Notes under the pieces: generated by a model
Told to the model about the DNA's origin: nothing
Seen by the model: only the letters and a program-made list of their open reading frames with translations
The model's database searches: none
Source of the DNA: Diaminobutyricibacter sp. McL0608
Lineage (GTDB): Bacteria; Actinomycetota; Actinomycetes; Actinomycetales; Microbacteriaceae
Direction of reading: 5' to 3'
DNA: 64,000 bases
Assembly: GCF_039613825.1 (NCBI RefSeq)
Contig: NZ_CP154826.1
Location: 2,542,001 to 2,606,000, forward strand
In this document: positions 50,379 to 58,776 of the stretch, one piece after another
Numbering within the stretch: the first letter of the stretch is position 1
Layout: the number at the start of each line of letters is the position of its first letter
Position numbers and translations under genes: made by a program

Positions 50379-50765
50379 ATGAGCGAGACGATCACAGCAC
50401 GCTTCCAGGTGACCAGCTGGGACCCGGCAGAGCTTTCCGGAATCGACGGCGACTGGGTGGGAGCGGTGACCATGCGTAAGACCTACACCGCAGGCCTGAT
50501 CGGCGAATCCGTCGCCCACTTCATCTCCTCGGGCGACGAGTCCGGGCGCGGCTATCTGGCCGCCGAACGGGTCACGGGAACGCTCGACGACGGCAGGTCC
50601 GGCTCGTTCACGGTCCATCACGGGGCGCTGCAGCATCCGGATGACGACTCGGCCTTCGGCTACATCGTCCCGGGCACCGGGACCGACGATTTCGCGCCCT
50701 TCGCCGGATCGGCGCGAATCGTGCACGACGAGGCAGGCCCGTTCTTCGTTTTCACCCTCGACTGA
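50379..50765 (+). CDS. DUF3224 family protein
   Basis: A 128-residue beta-rich protein matching DUF3224, a family with an allene-oxide-cyclase-like barrel. Conserved parts are TARFQVTSWDP, MRKTYTAGLIGESVAHFISSGDE, AAERVTGTLDDGRSGSFTVHHGAL and GTGTDDFAPFAGSARI. Function is unknown. There is no Shine-Dalgarno; TATCGT lies 6 bases before the ATG, indicating a leaderless transcript. It converges on the pyruvate oxidase gene. Confidence 0.88.
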   Translation: MSETITARFQVTSWDPAELSGIDGDWVGAVTMRKTYTAGLIGESVAHFISSGDESGRGYLAAERVTGTLDDGRSGSFTVHHGALQHPDDDSAFGYIVPGTGTDDFAPFAGSARIVHDEAGPFFVFTLD

Positions 50766-50766
50766 T

Positions 50767-50788
50767 CCCGTTCGCCTCGACGAGCGGG
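50767..50788. terminator. Short hairpin between DUF3224 and poxB
   Basis: CCCGTTCG and CGAGCGGG pair with one wobble around a 6-base loop, in the 37-base gap between convergent genes. Confidence 0.45.
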
Positions 50789-50802
50789 CCGCGTCGCGCT
50801 CC

Positions 50803-52563
50803 TCACGGTCGCGGGATGTTCCGCAGATTCGTCTTCGCGAGTTTGACGGCCTCGCCGACGCCGCCGTTCATGACGACCTTGGACATCGCGAGGGCGAAGC
50901 CCTTCAGCTGCACGCCGGTGATCGTCGGCGGAAGCGAGAGAGCGAGCGGATCCGTCACCAGGTCGACGAGTGCCGGCCCGTCATGCGCGAACGCCGCTCT
51001 CAGGGCGCCTTCGATCGCGGCCGGCTTCTCGACCCGCTGACCGAAGATACCGAGAGCGTTCGCGACGGCGGCGTAGTCGACCATCGGCACGTCGACTCCG
51101 AAATCCGGGAAGCCGTCGACCAGCATCTCGACTTTGACCATACCGAGCGTGGAGTTGTTGAAGACGACGATCTTCACCGGCAGCCGATAGGCCGCGACGG
51201 TCACGAGCTCGCCGAGGAGCATCGAGAGGCCGCCGTCGCCCGACACCGACACCACCTGCCTGCCCGGGTGGCTGACCTGGGCACCGACAGCCTGCGGGAG
51301 CGCGTTCGCCATCGACCCGTGCAGGAAGGAGCCGATCAGCCGCCGCTTGCCGTTCGGATTGATGTAGCGGGCGGTCCAGACGTTGCACATGCCGGTGTCG
51401 GCGGTGAAGATAGCGTCGTCCGCGGCCAGATCATCGAGGATGGATGCAGCGAACTCCGGATGGATCGGCGTCTTGCGTTCGACGTTCTTCGCGTACGCAC
51501 CGACGACCGAGTCGAGCAGCTTCGCGTGGCGCTTGAGTGTGCGGTCGAGGAACCGCCGGTCAGGTGTGCGGTCGACGAGCGGAGTCACGGCGGCGATCGT
51601 TGCAGCGACGTCCCCGTGGACGGGGACCGCCACGCTCGCACGGCGCCCGAGATGCTCGGCACGCGCATCCACCTGGGCGATGACGACGTCGTCCCCCTCA
51701 CCCGGCAGGAACTGGTTGTACGGAAAGTCGGTGCCGAGCAGGAGGAGGAGATCCGCGTCGTGGATGCCGTCGTGCGCCGCACCATAACCGAGCAGTCCGG
51801 TCATCCCCACGTCGAACGGGTTGTCGTACTGGATCCACTCCTTGCCTCGCAGGGAGTGTCCGAGCGGTGCGGCGAGCAGTTCGGCGAAGGCGATCACCTC
51901 GTCGTGTGCGCCGGCGACACCCGCGCCCGCGAAGATTGCGATCCTCTTCGCGCCGTTGATCGCGTCGGCGAGGGCGCGCACGTCGGCCTCCGCGGGAACG
52001 ATCGTGGGCGGACGGGTCAAAACGAACGCCGGAGCGGGTCCGACGGCGTCGAGCTCGGCGACGTCGCCGGGGAGCGAGACCACCGAGACGCCTTTCGTCG
52101 CGACCGCGTGCCGCAGCGCCGAGTTGACCACACGCGGCGCCTGTTCGGCCGTCATGACGAGTTCGCGGTAGCTGGAGCATTCGACGAAGAGGCGATCCGG
52201 ATGCGTCTCCTGGAAGTATTCGGAGCCGATCTGCGCACTCGGGATGTGGCTCGCGATCGCGAGCACCGGCGCGCCGGAGCGATGCGCGTCGTAGAGCCCG
52301 TTGATCAGATGGAGGTTACCCGGACCGCAGCTACCTGCGCAGACGGCCAGCTCACCGGTGAGCTGCGCCTCGGCTCCGGCCGCGAACGCCGCGGCCTCCT
52401 CGTTCCGGACGTGGATCCAGTCGATTCCGCCGTTCTTGGCGCCGCCGGTCCGCCGAACGGAGTCGACGATCGGGTTGAGACTGTCACCGACGATCCCGTA
52501 GATCCGGTGGACCCCCGCGTCGATGAGCTGGGCGATGAGCTGGTCTGCGACTGTCGTGGCCAT
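50803..52563 (-). CDS. poxB: Pyruvate dehydrogenase (quinone) / pyruvate oxidase
   Basis: A 586-residue thiamine diphosphate enzyme with the three-domain layout of PoxB. The catalytic glutamate is in HVRNEEAAAFAA, followed by AGSCGPGNLHLINGLYDA; the central domain has FAGAGVAGAHDEV; the TPP motif is GDGGLSMLLGELVTV to FNNSTLGM. The C-terminal segment GFALAMSKVVMNGGVGEAVKLAKTNLR corresponds to the lipid-binding activation tail. It converts pyruvate to acetate and CO2, passing electrons to quinone. ATG 52563 was preferred over 52572. Confidence 0.93.
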   Translation of the reverse strand: MATTVADQLIAQLIDAGVHRIYGIVGDSLNPIVDSVRRTGGAKNGGIDWIHVRNEEAAAFAAGAEAQLTGELAVCAGSCGPGNLHLINGLYDAHRSGAPVLAIASHIPSAQIGSEYFQETHPDRLFVECSSYRELVMTAEQAPRVVNSALRHAVATKGVSVVSLPGDVAELDAVGPAPAFVLTRPPTIVPAEADVRALADAINGAKRIAIFAGAGVAGAHDEVIAFAELLAAPLGHSLRGKEWIQYDNPFDVGMTGLLGYGAAHDGIHDADLLLLLGTDFPYNQFLPGEGDDVVIAQVDARAEHLGRRASVAVPVHGDVAATIAAVTPLVDRTPDRRFLDRTLKRHAKLLDSVVGAYAKNVERKTPIHPEFAASILDDLAADDAIFTADTGMCNVWTARYINPNGKRRLIGSFLHGSMANALPQAVGAQVSHPGRQVVSVSGDGGLSMLLGELVTVAAYRLPVKIVVFNNSTLGMVKVEMLVDGFPDFGVDVPMVDYAAVANALGIFGQRVEKPAAIEGALRAAFAHDGPALVDLVTDPLALSLPPTITGVQLKGFALAMSKVVMNGGVGEAVKLAKTNLRNIPRP

Positions 52564-52644
52564 GTGCCCCATTCAACTCCCGGGCCGATCCGACCGCCAG
52601 AGCGGGGGTCGCCTCGCGACGACCGGCGGCGTACCCTTGCAGCT

Positions 52645-52833
52645 ATGAGCGATCGAGGCACCGATCGGGACGAATCACTCGATGAGTTCATCGAGGCGCA
52701 GGACGGCGACTATGAGCCGGCGCCCAGCCATTTCGATGCCGACGACGTTCCCGTCGATGAAGAGGAGGACGAACTCGTTCCCGACGAGGAGCGTCCCGTT
52801 CCACTCGATCTCGACGACGCCGAACTCGAGTGA
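52645..52833 (+). CDS. Small highly acidic protein, 62 residues
   Basis: About 40% of residues are Asp or Glu (for example DVPVDEEEDELVPDEERP), with a predicted disordered structure and no recognised domain. TACCCT (52632-52637) lies 7 bases before the ATG, the same layout as other starts here, which supports it as a real gene. It lies divergent from poxB and convergent with the SNF2 helicase. Similar small acidic proteins are annotated as hypothetical in Microbacteriaceae. Function unknown. Confidence 0.65.
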   Translation: MSDRGTDRDESLDEFIEAQDGDYEPAPSHFDADDVPVDEEEDELVPDEERPVPLDLDDAELE

Positions 52834-52869
52834 TCAGCCCGGGCGCGGCGCTCAGGCCAGCGCAGCCGA

Positions 52870-55038
52870 TCAGGCCAGGGCGTCCGTGAGCAGCCCGATC
52901 AGCGCTTCCAGCTGCACGGAGTCCGCTGAGCCCGGCTCGACGTCCGAGCCGTCGAGCGCGCGCGCCGCAAGGCCCTGCTTGGAATCGATCAGCTCGGCGA
53001 TCTTGGAGTCGATGGTCTGGGCTGCGATGATCCGCCAGGCCGTCACCGGCTCTTCCTGGCCGATGCGGTGCACGCGGTCGATCGCCTGCGTCTGCTCCGC
53101 CGCGGTCCACGAGAGCTCCGCGAGCACGACGTTGGACGCGGCCTGGAGGTTCAGGCCGACCCCGGCGGCCGTGAGGGAGCACACCGCCACGGCGACGCTC
53201 GGATCGTTGTTGAACGCGTCGATCTCCCGTTGGCGTGCGATGGCCGTCTGGTCGCCGCGGATCGAGATGGTCTTCAGGTCACGGGAGGCGAAAGCCGCCT
53301 CCGCGGCATCCATCACGTCGATGTGCTTCGCGAAGAACACGACCTTGCCGACCGAGCGCGCGAGCTGCGCGGCGTAGTCGCTGGCCAGGTTGGCCTTGGC
53401 CTGGCCGATCTTGCGGACCATCGTGAAGACGTTCTCGCCGGTCTTGGCCGACTTCGACTCCTCGAGCTCGGACTGGGCGACCAGGCGGATGAGGTGGGCG
53501 CGGTGGGCGTCGTCGTCGCCGTCGAACGAGTCCGGCCTTCCCGCCGCGGATGCTCGCTTGAAGCGTGCGACGAGGCGCGCGGCCAGTTCTTTCTCGGCCT
53601 GGCGGATCGATCGGCCGAGATCGTCGTCGAGCTCGACCGGAAGGTCGACCACCCGGCGGCTCGGCAGGTCGGCAGCGACGTCGATCTTGCGGCGTCGAAC
53701 AATGCCCATGTCGATGACCGCCTCGCGTGCGGCGGCGTAGAAGCCGAAGTCGGCCGGTGTCAGCTCGGTCTCTTCCAGCTTCTCCATGAGCTGGGGACGG
53801 GGTTTCGTGCCGTCGATCCACCCCAGGAACTGCCAGATGGCGCGGAAGTCGTCGATGTCGTTGATCAGCGGAGTTCCGGTCAGCGCGAGCAGCAGCGGGT
53901 CGCCCGCAGGCGCCGTGGCCCGGATCGCCTCAGCGAGCCCGAGCACGTATTTGCTGCGCTGCGAGTGGAGGTTCTTGATGAAATGTGCCTCGTCGACCAC
54001 CATGCCCTTGAACCCGAGCCTGCTGAGCCAGGCGAGGTGCCGGTCGAGCACTTCGTAGTTCACGATGACGACGTCGGCGAACGCATCCAGCCCCTCGCCG
54101 TCGCCGTGGATGACCGTGGCGCGACGGTGCGGCGTCCAGCGCTCCACTTCGCGCGCCCAGTTCATCTTCACGACGTTGGGGACGACGGCCAGCAGCGGGT
54201 ACGCGCCCGCCACAGAGGCGGCGAGGACGGACTGCGCCGTCTTGCCGAGCCCCGGCTCGTCGGCGAGAAGGAAGCTGCGGTGTCCACGACGGACCTCTTC
54301 GACGAAGCGGGCCTGGTGGTGCATCAGCTCGAGACCGGGGGGCGAGTAGCGATCGATGGCGGGCGCCGGGGGGAGGTCCATGCTCGCCGCCTGGCCCCCG
54401 GAGCCGTACTCGAACGACTTGAAGAGGGGTCCGAGCAGCTCCCACGAGTCGAGGCGCCTGCGGGGTGTCGACGTGGAGGCCGCTGCACGAGAGAAATCAG
54501 GAGCGAGGAACGGATTCGACAGCTGCCGGGCCTTCACCGACTGCGGGATGACCTGCTTCTCGGCCAGTTCCGGCGGGATGATCGACTCCTGCTTGGGTGT
54601 CGGCCGCTCTGTCGTGATGATCAGGTCGTCGGGGCTGAGCTCGGTCCCTGATTCGAGGAGCCAGTCACGGCGGAGTTTCTGCGCCGTCGCGCTCGGCGGC
54701 GCCTCGCTCTCGAGGAGGGAGATCAACGACGTGTCCCGAGCGGCCGTCTTCGCGAGGATGGTGGCGATCCCGTCCAGTCGCTTCAGCTGCTCAGCGCGGG
54801 CGGCATCCGTGAGCTCCTTGTCGGCCTTCGCCCTGGCGCGCTCTTCACGCATGAGGAAGGCGATCACCTGGAACTTCGTGCGGTTCGTCGGCCCGAGCTT
54901 CTTGCCGTCGGCGGCCTTCGCCTCGACCTCCCGTACTTTGCGCGCGAGGACGGGGATCAGTCCGTCGTTGTTCGCGTGCCGGGTGCGGCGCTGCTGTGTC
55001 GCGCGCGGCGAGGCGCTGCGTTGACCGGAACGGGGCAT
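52870..55038 (-). CDS. SNF2-family DEAD/DEAH-box helicase
   Basis: The 722-residue protein has a basic N-terminal region (1-200) and an SNF2 ATPase core: motif I DEPGLGKTAQ, motif II DEAH in VVDEAHFIKN, TGTPLINDIDDF, and in the second lobe VVFFAKHIDVMDAA, LTAAGVGLNLQAASNVVLAELSWTAAEQTQAIDRVHRIGQ, which is the Swi2/Snf2 motif VI. It probably translocates on double-stranded DNA to remodel protein-DNA complexes. No methyltransferase or DISARM-type partner is near, so a defence role is not indicated. A GGAGGA site precedes the ATG. Confidence 0.92.
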   Translation of the reverse strand: MPRSGQRSASPRATQQRRTRHANNDGLIPVLARKVREVEAKAADGKKLGPTNRTKFQVIAFLMREERARAKADKELTDAARAEQLKRLDGIATILAKTAARDTSLISLLESEAPPSATAQKLRRDWLLESGTELSPDDLIITTERPTPKQESIIPPELAEKQVIPQSVKARQLSNPFLAPDFSRAAASTSTPRRRLDSWELLGPLFKSFEYGSGGQAASMDLPPAPAIDRYSPPGLELMHHQARFVEEVRRGHRSFLLADEPGLGKTAQSVLAASVAGAYPLLAVVPNVVKMNWAREVERWTPHRRATVIHGDGEGLDAFADVVIVNYEVLDRHLAWLSRLGFKGMVVDEAHFIKNLHSQRSKYVLGLAEAIRATAPAGDPLLLALTGTPLINDIDDFRAIWQFLGWIDGTKPRPQLMEKLEETELTPADFGFYAAAREAVIDMGIVRRRKIDVAADLPSRRVVDLPVELDDDLGRSIRQAEKELAARLVARFKRASAAGRPDSFDGDDDAHRAHLIRLVAQSELEESKSAKTGENVFTMVRKIGQAKANLASDYAAQLARSVGKVVFFAKHIDVMDAAEAAFASRDLKTISIRGDQTAIARQREIDAFNNDPSVAVAVCSLTAAGVGLNLQAASNVVLAELSWTAAEQTQAIDRVHRIGQEEPVTAWRIIAAQTIDSKIAELIDSKQGLAARALDGSDVEPGSADSVQLEALIGLLTDALA

Positions 55039-55169
55039 GGTCCTCCAGTGAGAGCGGGCGGTCTGCGACGACCGCAGCGCGCCGCCGGCAGAGGCGGGCG
55101 ACGCCGTGTGGCTGAGATGTCAGCCGAGGCGACCGGAGTGGGTGATCCCGGCCGAGACGACGAGCGAGC

Positions 55170-55190
55170 GCGTCACGAAACCGGTGACGC
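55170..55190 (-). terminator. Hairpin after the small membrane protein gene
   Basis: GCGTCAC and GTGACGC pair around a 7-base loop, 69 bases after the DUF6804-like stop and upstream of the SNF2 gene. Confidence 0.5.
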
Positions 55191-55258
55191 ACGCATCAGT
55201 TTACGCGGTAGGCGGCGGTTCGACACCATCCAACGCGAGGTCGCGCCTCCCGGTTTCG

Positions 55259-55600
55259 TCAGCGACGCTGGTCGACGGGGACTTTGATGACGACCCCGGC
55301 GGCGACGAACATGACGGCGGCGACGAGTTCCAGGCCTCGGAGCACCAGATCGTCGAGCGTGATCGGCCAGACAGGGTTCCAGATGACCGCGATCGGGAGA
55401 AGTCCAGCGAGCCACCACCACTGCTTCGCCTGCCCCGCGAACACACACAGGATGAGGGCGAGGATGCAGACCGCGTAGCGCACGTACAAGTACCATTCGC
55501 CGCCGATGAGGGCGAACCCCGCGATCAGGACGATGGCTCCGAGGAGTCCCGGGACGAGCGCGCTTCGCGAGAATTCGGGCCTGGCCGCCGGTCGTGTCAT
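55259..55600 (-). CDS. Small membrane protein, DUF6804-like
   Basis: The 113-residue protein has four hydrophobic segments and the pattern WYLYVRYAVCILALILCVFAGQAKQWWWLAGLLPIAVIWNPVWPI, which I associate with DUF6804. No function is known. A TAGACT hexamer lies 9 bases before the ATG; no ribosome site is seen. Confidence 0.78.
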   Translation of the reverse strand: MTRPAARPEFSRSALVPGLLGAIVLIAGFALIGGEWYLYVRYAVCILALILCVFAGQAKQWWWLAGLLPIAVIWNPVWPITLDDLVLRGLELVAAVMFVAAGVVIKVPVDQRR

Positions 55601-55654
55601 AGCTCACCGAGTCTACGGCACGGCGATGGAGCCCTTCGTCCAGCGGCCGACCGG

Positions 55655-55689
55655 CCTGGACGGGATCCCGACCGAGGATCCCGTCCAGG
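55655..55689. terminator. Perfect 14-bp hairpin downstream of the RbsD/FucU-like gene
   Basis: CCTGGACGGGATCC and GGATCCCGTCCAGG pair perfectly around a 7-base loop, 81 bases after the RbsD/FucU-like stop on the minus strand. Confidence 0.75.
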
Positions 55690-55770
55690 GGGCTCACGCG
55701 TGCCGCTTACGCAACGAGTGAGCGTTCCGACCGAATGCTTCGAGCACGCAGGCCGACCCCGCGAGCGTGA

Positions 55771-56196
55771 CTAGCAGGTGCCTTTCCGCAGGACGAACGC
55801 GCACGGCGGGGCATCGGACCCCACACGGACGGTCACCACGGACTGGCGGGCGAGCGCGACGAATTCGCCGAGCTCGAGACGTGACATCGATACGCGGCGG
55901 AGTTCGGCATCTGACGCAATGCCGTTCACCGCGAACGCCACGTCTGGCAGGTCGGAGAGGGTGCCTGTGCAGTCGAGAAACGCTATGGGAGCCGGATCGT
56001 GACAGTCGAGCGGGACGACGCTGAGGATCGCGTCTGCCGCGGCCTCTGTCGTCACCTCACCGAGATGAATGACGGGTGAAACGATTTCTTCTTCTGGATA
56101 GCCGCTGCCGACCAACGTTAGGAGGTCGCCATCGTCCATGGAATCCAGAGCGCTCAAGAGCGCACCGGACAGCAGCGGGCTGAGGTTCTTCAGCAA
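55771..56196 (-). CDS. RbsD/FucU family protein with substituted catalytic residues
   Basis: The 141-residue protein follows the RbsD/FucU pattern: LLKNLSPLLSGALLSAL, then the segment at 20-34. Where active pyranase/mutarotase members have GHGD and DANFP, this protein has DDGD (Asp22 in place of His) and GSGYP (Gly30 in place of Asp), so it probably lacks mutarotase activity. The start is a TTG at 56196: AGGAAAGG lies 7 bases before it and homology begins there. The frame stays open to an ATG at 56247. No sugar transporter or kinase is adjacent. Confidence 0.72.
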   Translation of the reverse strand: MLKNLSPLLSGALLSALDSMDDGDLLTLVGSGYPEEEIVSPVIHLGEVTTEAAADAILSVVPLDCHDPAPIAFLDCTGTLSDLPDVAFAVNGIASDAELRRVSMSRLELGEFVALARQSVVTVRVGSDAPPCAFVLRKGTC

Positions 56197-56552
56197 AGTC
56201 GGGCCTTTCCTGTTAAACGAATATTTCTCAACCCCTACGCTGAGCATAGACCCGTCTGTTTAGGGCACCCACCCCCCGTTATGGGGTGATTCATGCGACG
56301 CGCCGAGAAACCAGACCCATTCCGGGGGACGAATCTGCTAGGTGCAAATGCGGCCCACGGCATATACCCGAGACCCGCGCAGACAAGGGGATCGCGAGGC
56401 ATCCGTGGAGCGGGTCACGACTGGTCCAATCGTCAGGGAGGCCTATGTACGCGACGGGTTATGCGTTTCGGTGCCGTCGCAGCCGAAGGCTGTTCAGTAC
56501 ATTGGCATGTACCCCATAGGGGTATATGGGGCCGAAGGGTTATCCTTGACCC
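56197..56552. other. 356-base intergenic region upstream of the CsoR-like gene
   Basis: No convincing gene is seen; short open frames on both strands lack homology and codon bias. Near the left side, CACCCC (56270-56275) and GGGGTG (56283-56288) form a G/C-tract inverted repeat 75 bases upstream of the RbsD-like start. The right side holds the CsoR-like operator and promoter. The left 80 bases are distinctly AT-richer than the surroundings. Confidence 0.6.
56510..56546 (+). promoter_or_regulatory. CsoR-type operator and leaderless promoter
   Basis: TACCCC-ATA-GGGGTA (56510-56524) is the G/C-tract inverted repeat typical of CsoR/RcnR operators. TATCCT (56541-56546) lies 6 bases before the GTG at 56553 and is a good -10; the operator covers its -35 position, as expected for autorepression. 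A TTGGCA (56502-56507) just upstream may instead pair with a second -10 inside TATATG. Confidence 0.65.
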
Positions 56553-56831
56553 GTGATCGCAGACATCAAGAAGCGCGCCCTCCACCGCGCGCGCATCCTC
56601 GAAGGCCAGCTCCGGGGCGTCGAGAAGATGATCGAGAACGAGGACTACTGCGTGGACATCCTCACGCAGTCCCTCGCCATCCAGAAATCGCTCGGATCCC
56701 TCAACAAGCTCCTGGTGGAGAACCACCTCAAGACACACGTGTCCGAGATGTTCGAAGAAGGCGGCGACACCCGCGACGCGGCCATCGCAGAACTGCTGAA
56801 AGTATACGAACTGTCCAACAACCGTAGCTGA
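56553..56831 (+). CDS. CsoR/RcnR family metal-sensing repressor with a C-H-H ligand set
   Basis: The 92-residue all-helical protein matches the CsoR/RcnR family ([27 protein letters not shown]). Copper CsoR uses Cys-His-Cys; here the ligand positions are Cys33, His58 and His62 (YCVDIL, NHLKTHV), the third Cys being replaced by His, as in the nickel/cobalt sensor RcnR. The metal is therefore uncertain, and copper should not be assumed. No metal transporter is adjacent; a macrodomain gene follows 2 bases downstream. It probably represses itself through the operator at 56510. Confidence 0.88.
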   Translation: MIADIKKRALHRARILEGQLRGVEKMIENEDYCVDILTQSLAIQKSLGSLNKLLVENHLKTHVSEMFEEGGDTRDAAIAELLKVYELSNNRS

Positions 56832-56833
56832 CC

Positions 56834-57358
56834 ATGGCCGAACTCGAGATCGTCCGCGGCGACATCACCGATGAGCACGTCGATGCCATTGTGAACGCAG
56901 CCAACAGCTCCCTGCTCGGAGGCGGCGGCGTCGACGGCGCCATCCACCGCGCGGGCGGCCCCGAGATTCTCGAGGAGTGTCGGCGGCTTCGCGCGACCAC
57001 CTATCCGGACGGGCTTCCGACCGGTCAGGCAGTGGCGACGACGGCCGGCCGCCTGGATGCCCGCTGGGTCATCCACACCCTGGGACCCGTCTGGTCGGCG
57101 GTCGACGACCGCACCGCACTCCTGCAGGACGCTTATCGGTCGTCGCTCCGGGTCGCCCGCGAACTCGGCGCCCCCAGCGTCGCCTTCCCGGCGATCTCGG
57201 CCGGGATCTACGGCTGGCCGATGGACGATGCCGCCCGCACCGCAGTCAGCACGGTACGGGCCGTGCTCGCCGCGTCGATCGGGCCCGTCGAGCGTGTGCG
57301 CTTCGTACTCTTCTCCGATGCCGCACTCGCTGCCTTCCGCACCGCGGCCGGGGAATGA
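56834..57358 (+). CDS. Macrodomain protein, O-acetyl-ADP-ribose deacetylase type
   Basis: The 174-residue protein has the MacroD/YmdB layout: [52 protein letters not shown], and [20 protein letters not shown], which bind ADP-ribose. It likely hydrolyses O-acetyl-ADP-ribose or removes ADP-ribose from acidic residues. It lies 2 bases after the CsoR-like stop and should share its transcript, an unexpected pairing of metal sensing with ADP-ribose turnover. Confidence 0.93.
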   Translation: MAELEIVRGDITDEHVDAIVNAANSSLLGGGGVDGAIHRAGGPEILEECRRLRATTYPDGLPTGQAVATTAGRLDARWVIHTLGPVWSAVDDRTALLQDAYRSSLRVARELGAPSVAFPAISAGIYGWPMDDAARTAVSTVRAVLAASIGPVERVRFVLFSDAALAAFRTAAGE

Positions 57359-57371
57359 CTACAGTCGATCC

Positions 57372-58772
57372 ATGCCCGACCGCACCGTTAGCCCTGCCGC
57401 GCCCGACGCGCATCCGACGTCCCCGCCCGCCACGGCCGGCCTCGATCCGGCGCGCGCGGTGGAGCGCTTCCGCGAGCTGCTTCGCATCCCGACGATGTCG
57501 CGCAACGACATCGAGACCACGCGGTGGGAAGACTTCGACGCCTTCGTCGAGGCGCTCCCCCGGCTCTACCCCACGCTCCACGATGCGCTCGAACTGACCG
57601 TCATCGCCCGGCACTCCCTGCTGTACCGCTGGCCGGGACGCGAGCCCGGTGCGCCGACCGTGCTGATGGCACACTACGACGTCGTGCCCGCGACCGACGA
57701 AGGCTGGGAGCATCCGCCGTTCGCCGCCGACCTGGACGGCGAGGGCGAGGGACAGGTGATCTGGGCGCGCGGCGCGATCGACGACAAGGGCGCACTGGTC
57801 GCGATCCTCGAAGCCGTCGATTCGCTCGTGCAGGCAGGGCACCTGCCGCTCAACGACGTCTACCTGAGCTTCGGGCACGACGAGGAGACGGTCGGGAAGG
57901 GCGCACAGGCGATCGTCGCGCACCTGGCCGAACGTGGTGTGCGGCCCGCGCTCGTCCTCGATGAGGGAGGCGCCATCGTGGAAGGCGTGTTCCCCGCGGT
58001 GAGCGACCCGATCGCGATGGTCGGAGTCAGCGAGAAAGGGATCACCACCCTGCGGCTCCGGGTCGCGCAGGCCGGTGGCCACGCATCCACTCCGCCCCGG
58101 ATGACCGCGACCGTGCGCCTCGCGCGGGCGATCACGCGGCTGAACGCCCGTCCATTCCCTGCGCGTCTCTCCGAGACCAACCTCCTCATGATCGAAACGC
58201 TCGGAGGCCACGCGACCGGCCCGCTCCGCCACGTCTTCACCCGGGCGCGCCTGCTGAAACCTCTGATGATCGCCGCGTTCGGCCGCCTCAGCGACGAGAC
58301 ACGGGCGATCGTGCGCACCACCACCGCCGTCACGCGCCTGAGTGGGAGCCTCGCCTCCAACGCCCTCGCCGAGGAGGCGCACGCAGACGTCAACGTGAGG
58401 ATCGCGGTGGGGTCGACCGTCGAAAAGTCACTGCGGCACGTGCGTCGGGCGATCCGCGACCCGCTCGTCGAGGTGCTCGTGGTCGACGCCAACGAGCCGT
58501 CACCGGTCTCGCCGGCCAGCGGACCCGAATGGGACTCCGTCCGCGAGAGCATCACCGCGACCTATGCGGGCGTGATCGTGTCGCCGTACGTGATGCTCGG
58601 GGCGAGCGACAGCAGGCATTTCACGCGCATCAGCGACGCGGTCTACCGCTTCACGCCGTTCGAACTGAGCGCCGAGGACCGCGCCACACTCCACGCACGC
58701 GACGAACGCATCCGCGTCGCGACCTGGCTCCGCGGGATCAACGTCTACGCGACCCTGCTGCGTTCCCGCTGA
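57372..58772 (+). CDS. M20 family metallopeptidase
   Basis: The 466-residue protein has the M20 metal ligands: His in MAHYDVVPATDEGWEHPPF, Asp in ARGAIDDKG, the Glu pair in FGHDEETVG, and a dimerisation domain (about 205-340) containing GGHASTPPRMTATVRLARAI. It resembles PM20D1-type N-acyl amino acid hydrolases. TACAGT (57360-57365) is 6 bases before the ATG, overlapping the end of the macrodomain gene, so it can be transcribed separately. It converges with the SGNH hydrolase gene, 4 bases apart. Confidence 0.92.
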   Translation: MPDRTVSPAAPDAHPTSPPATAGLDPARAVERFRELLRIPTMSRNDIETTRWEDFDAFVEALPRLYPTLHDALELTVIARHSLLYRWPGREPGAPTVLMAHYDVVPATDEGWEHPPFAADLDGEGEGQVIWARGAIDDKGALVAILEAVDSLVQAGHLPLNDVYLSFGHDEETVGKGAQAIVAHLAERGVRPALVLDEGGAIVEGVFPAVSDPIAMVGVSEKGITTLRLRVAQAGGHASTPPRMTATVRLARAITRLNARPFPARLSETNLLMIETLGGHATGPLRHVFTRARLLKPLMIAAFGRLSDETRAIVRTTTAVTRLSGSLASNALAEEAHADVNVRIAVGSTVEKSLRHVRRAIRDPLVEVLVVDANEPSPVSPASGPEWDSVRESITATYAGVIVSPYVMLGASDSRHFTRISDAVYRFTPFELSAEDRATLHARDERIRVATWLRGINVYATLLRSR

Positions 58773-58776
58773 CCGG

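Noticed and set aside
50641-52620. Long + strand frame over poxB
   Set aside because: Antisense shadow of a clear TPP enzyme. Only the last 62 codons (52645-52833) have an independent start context.
52870-55038. SNF2 helicase as part of a phage-defence system
   Set aside because: No methyltransferase, nuclease or other defence gene is nearby; neighbours are metabolic.
56293-56556. 87-codon frame upstream of the CsoR-like gene
   Set aside because: No homology or domain, and it covers the operator and promoter.
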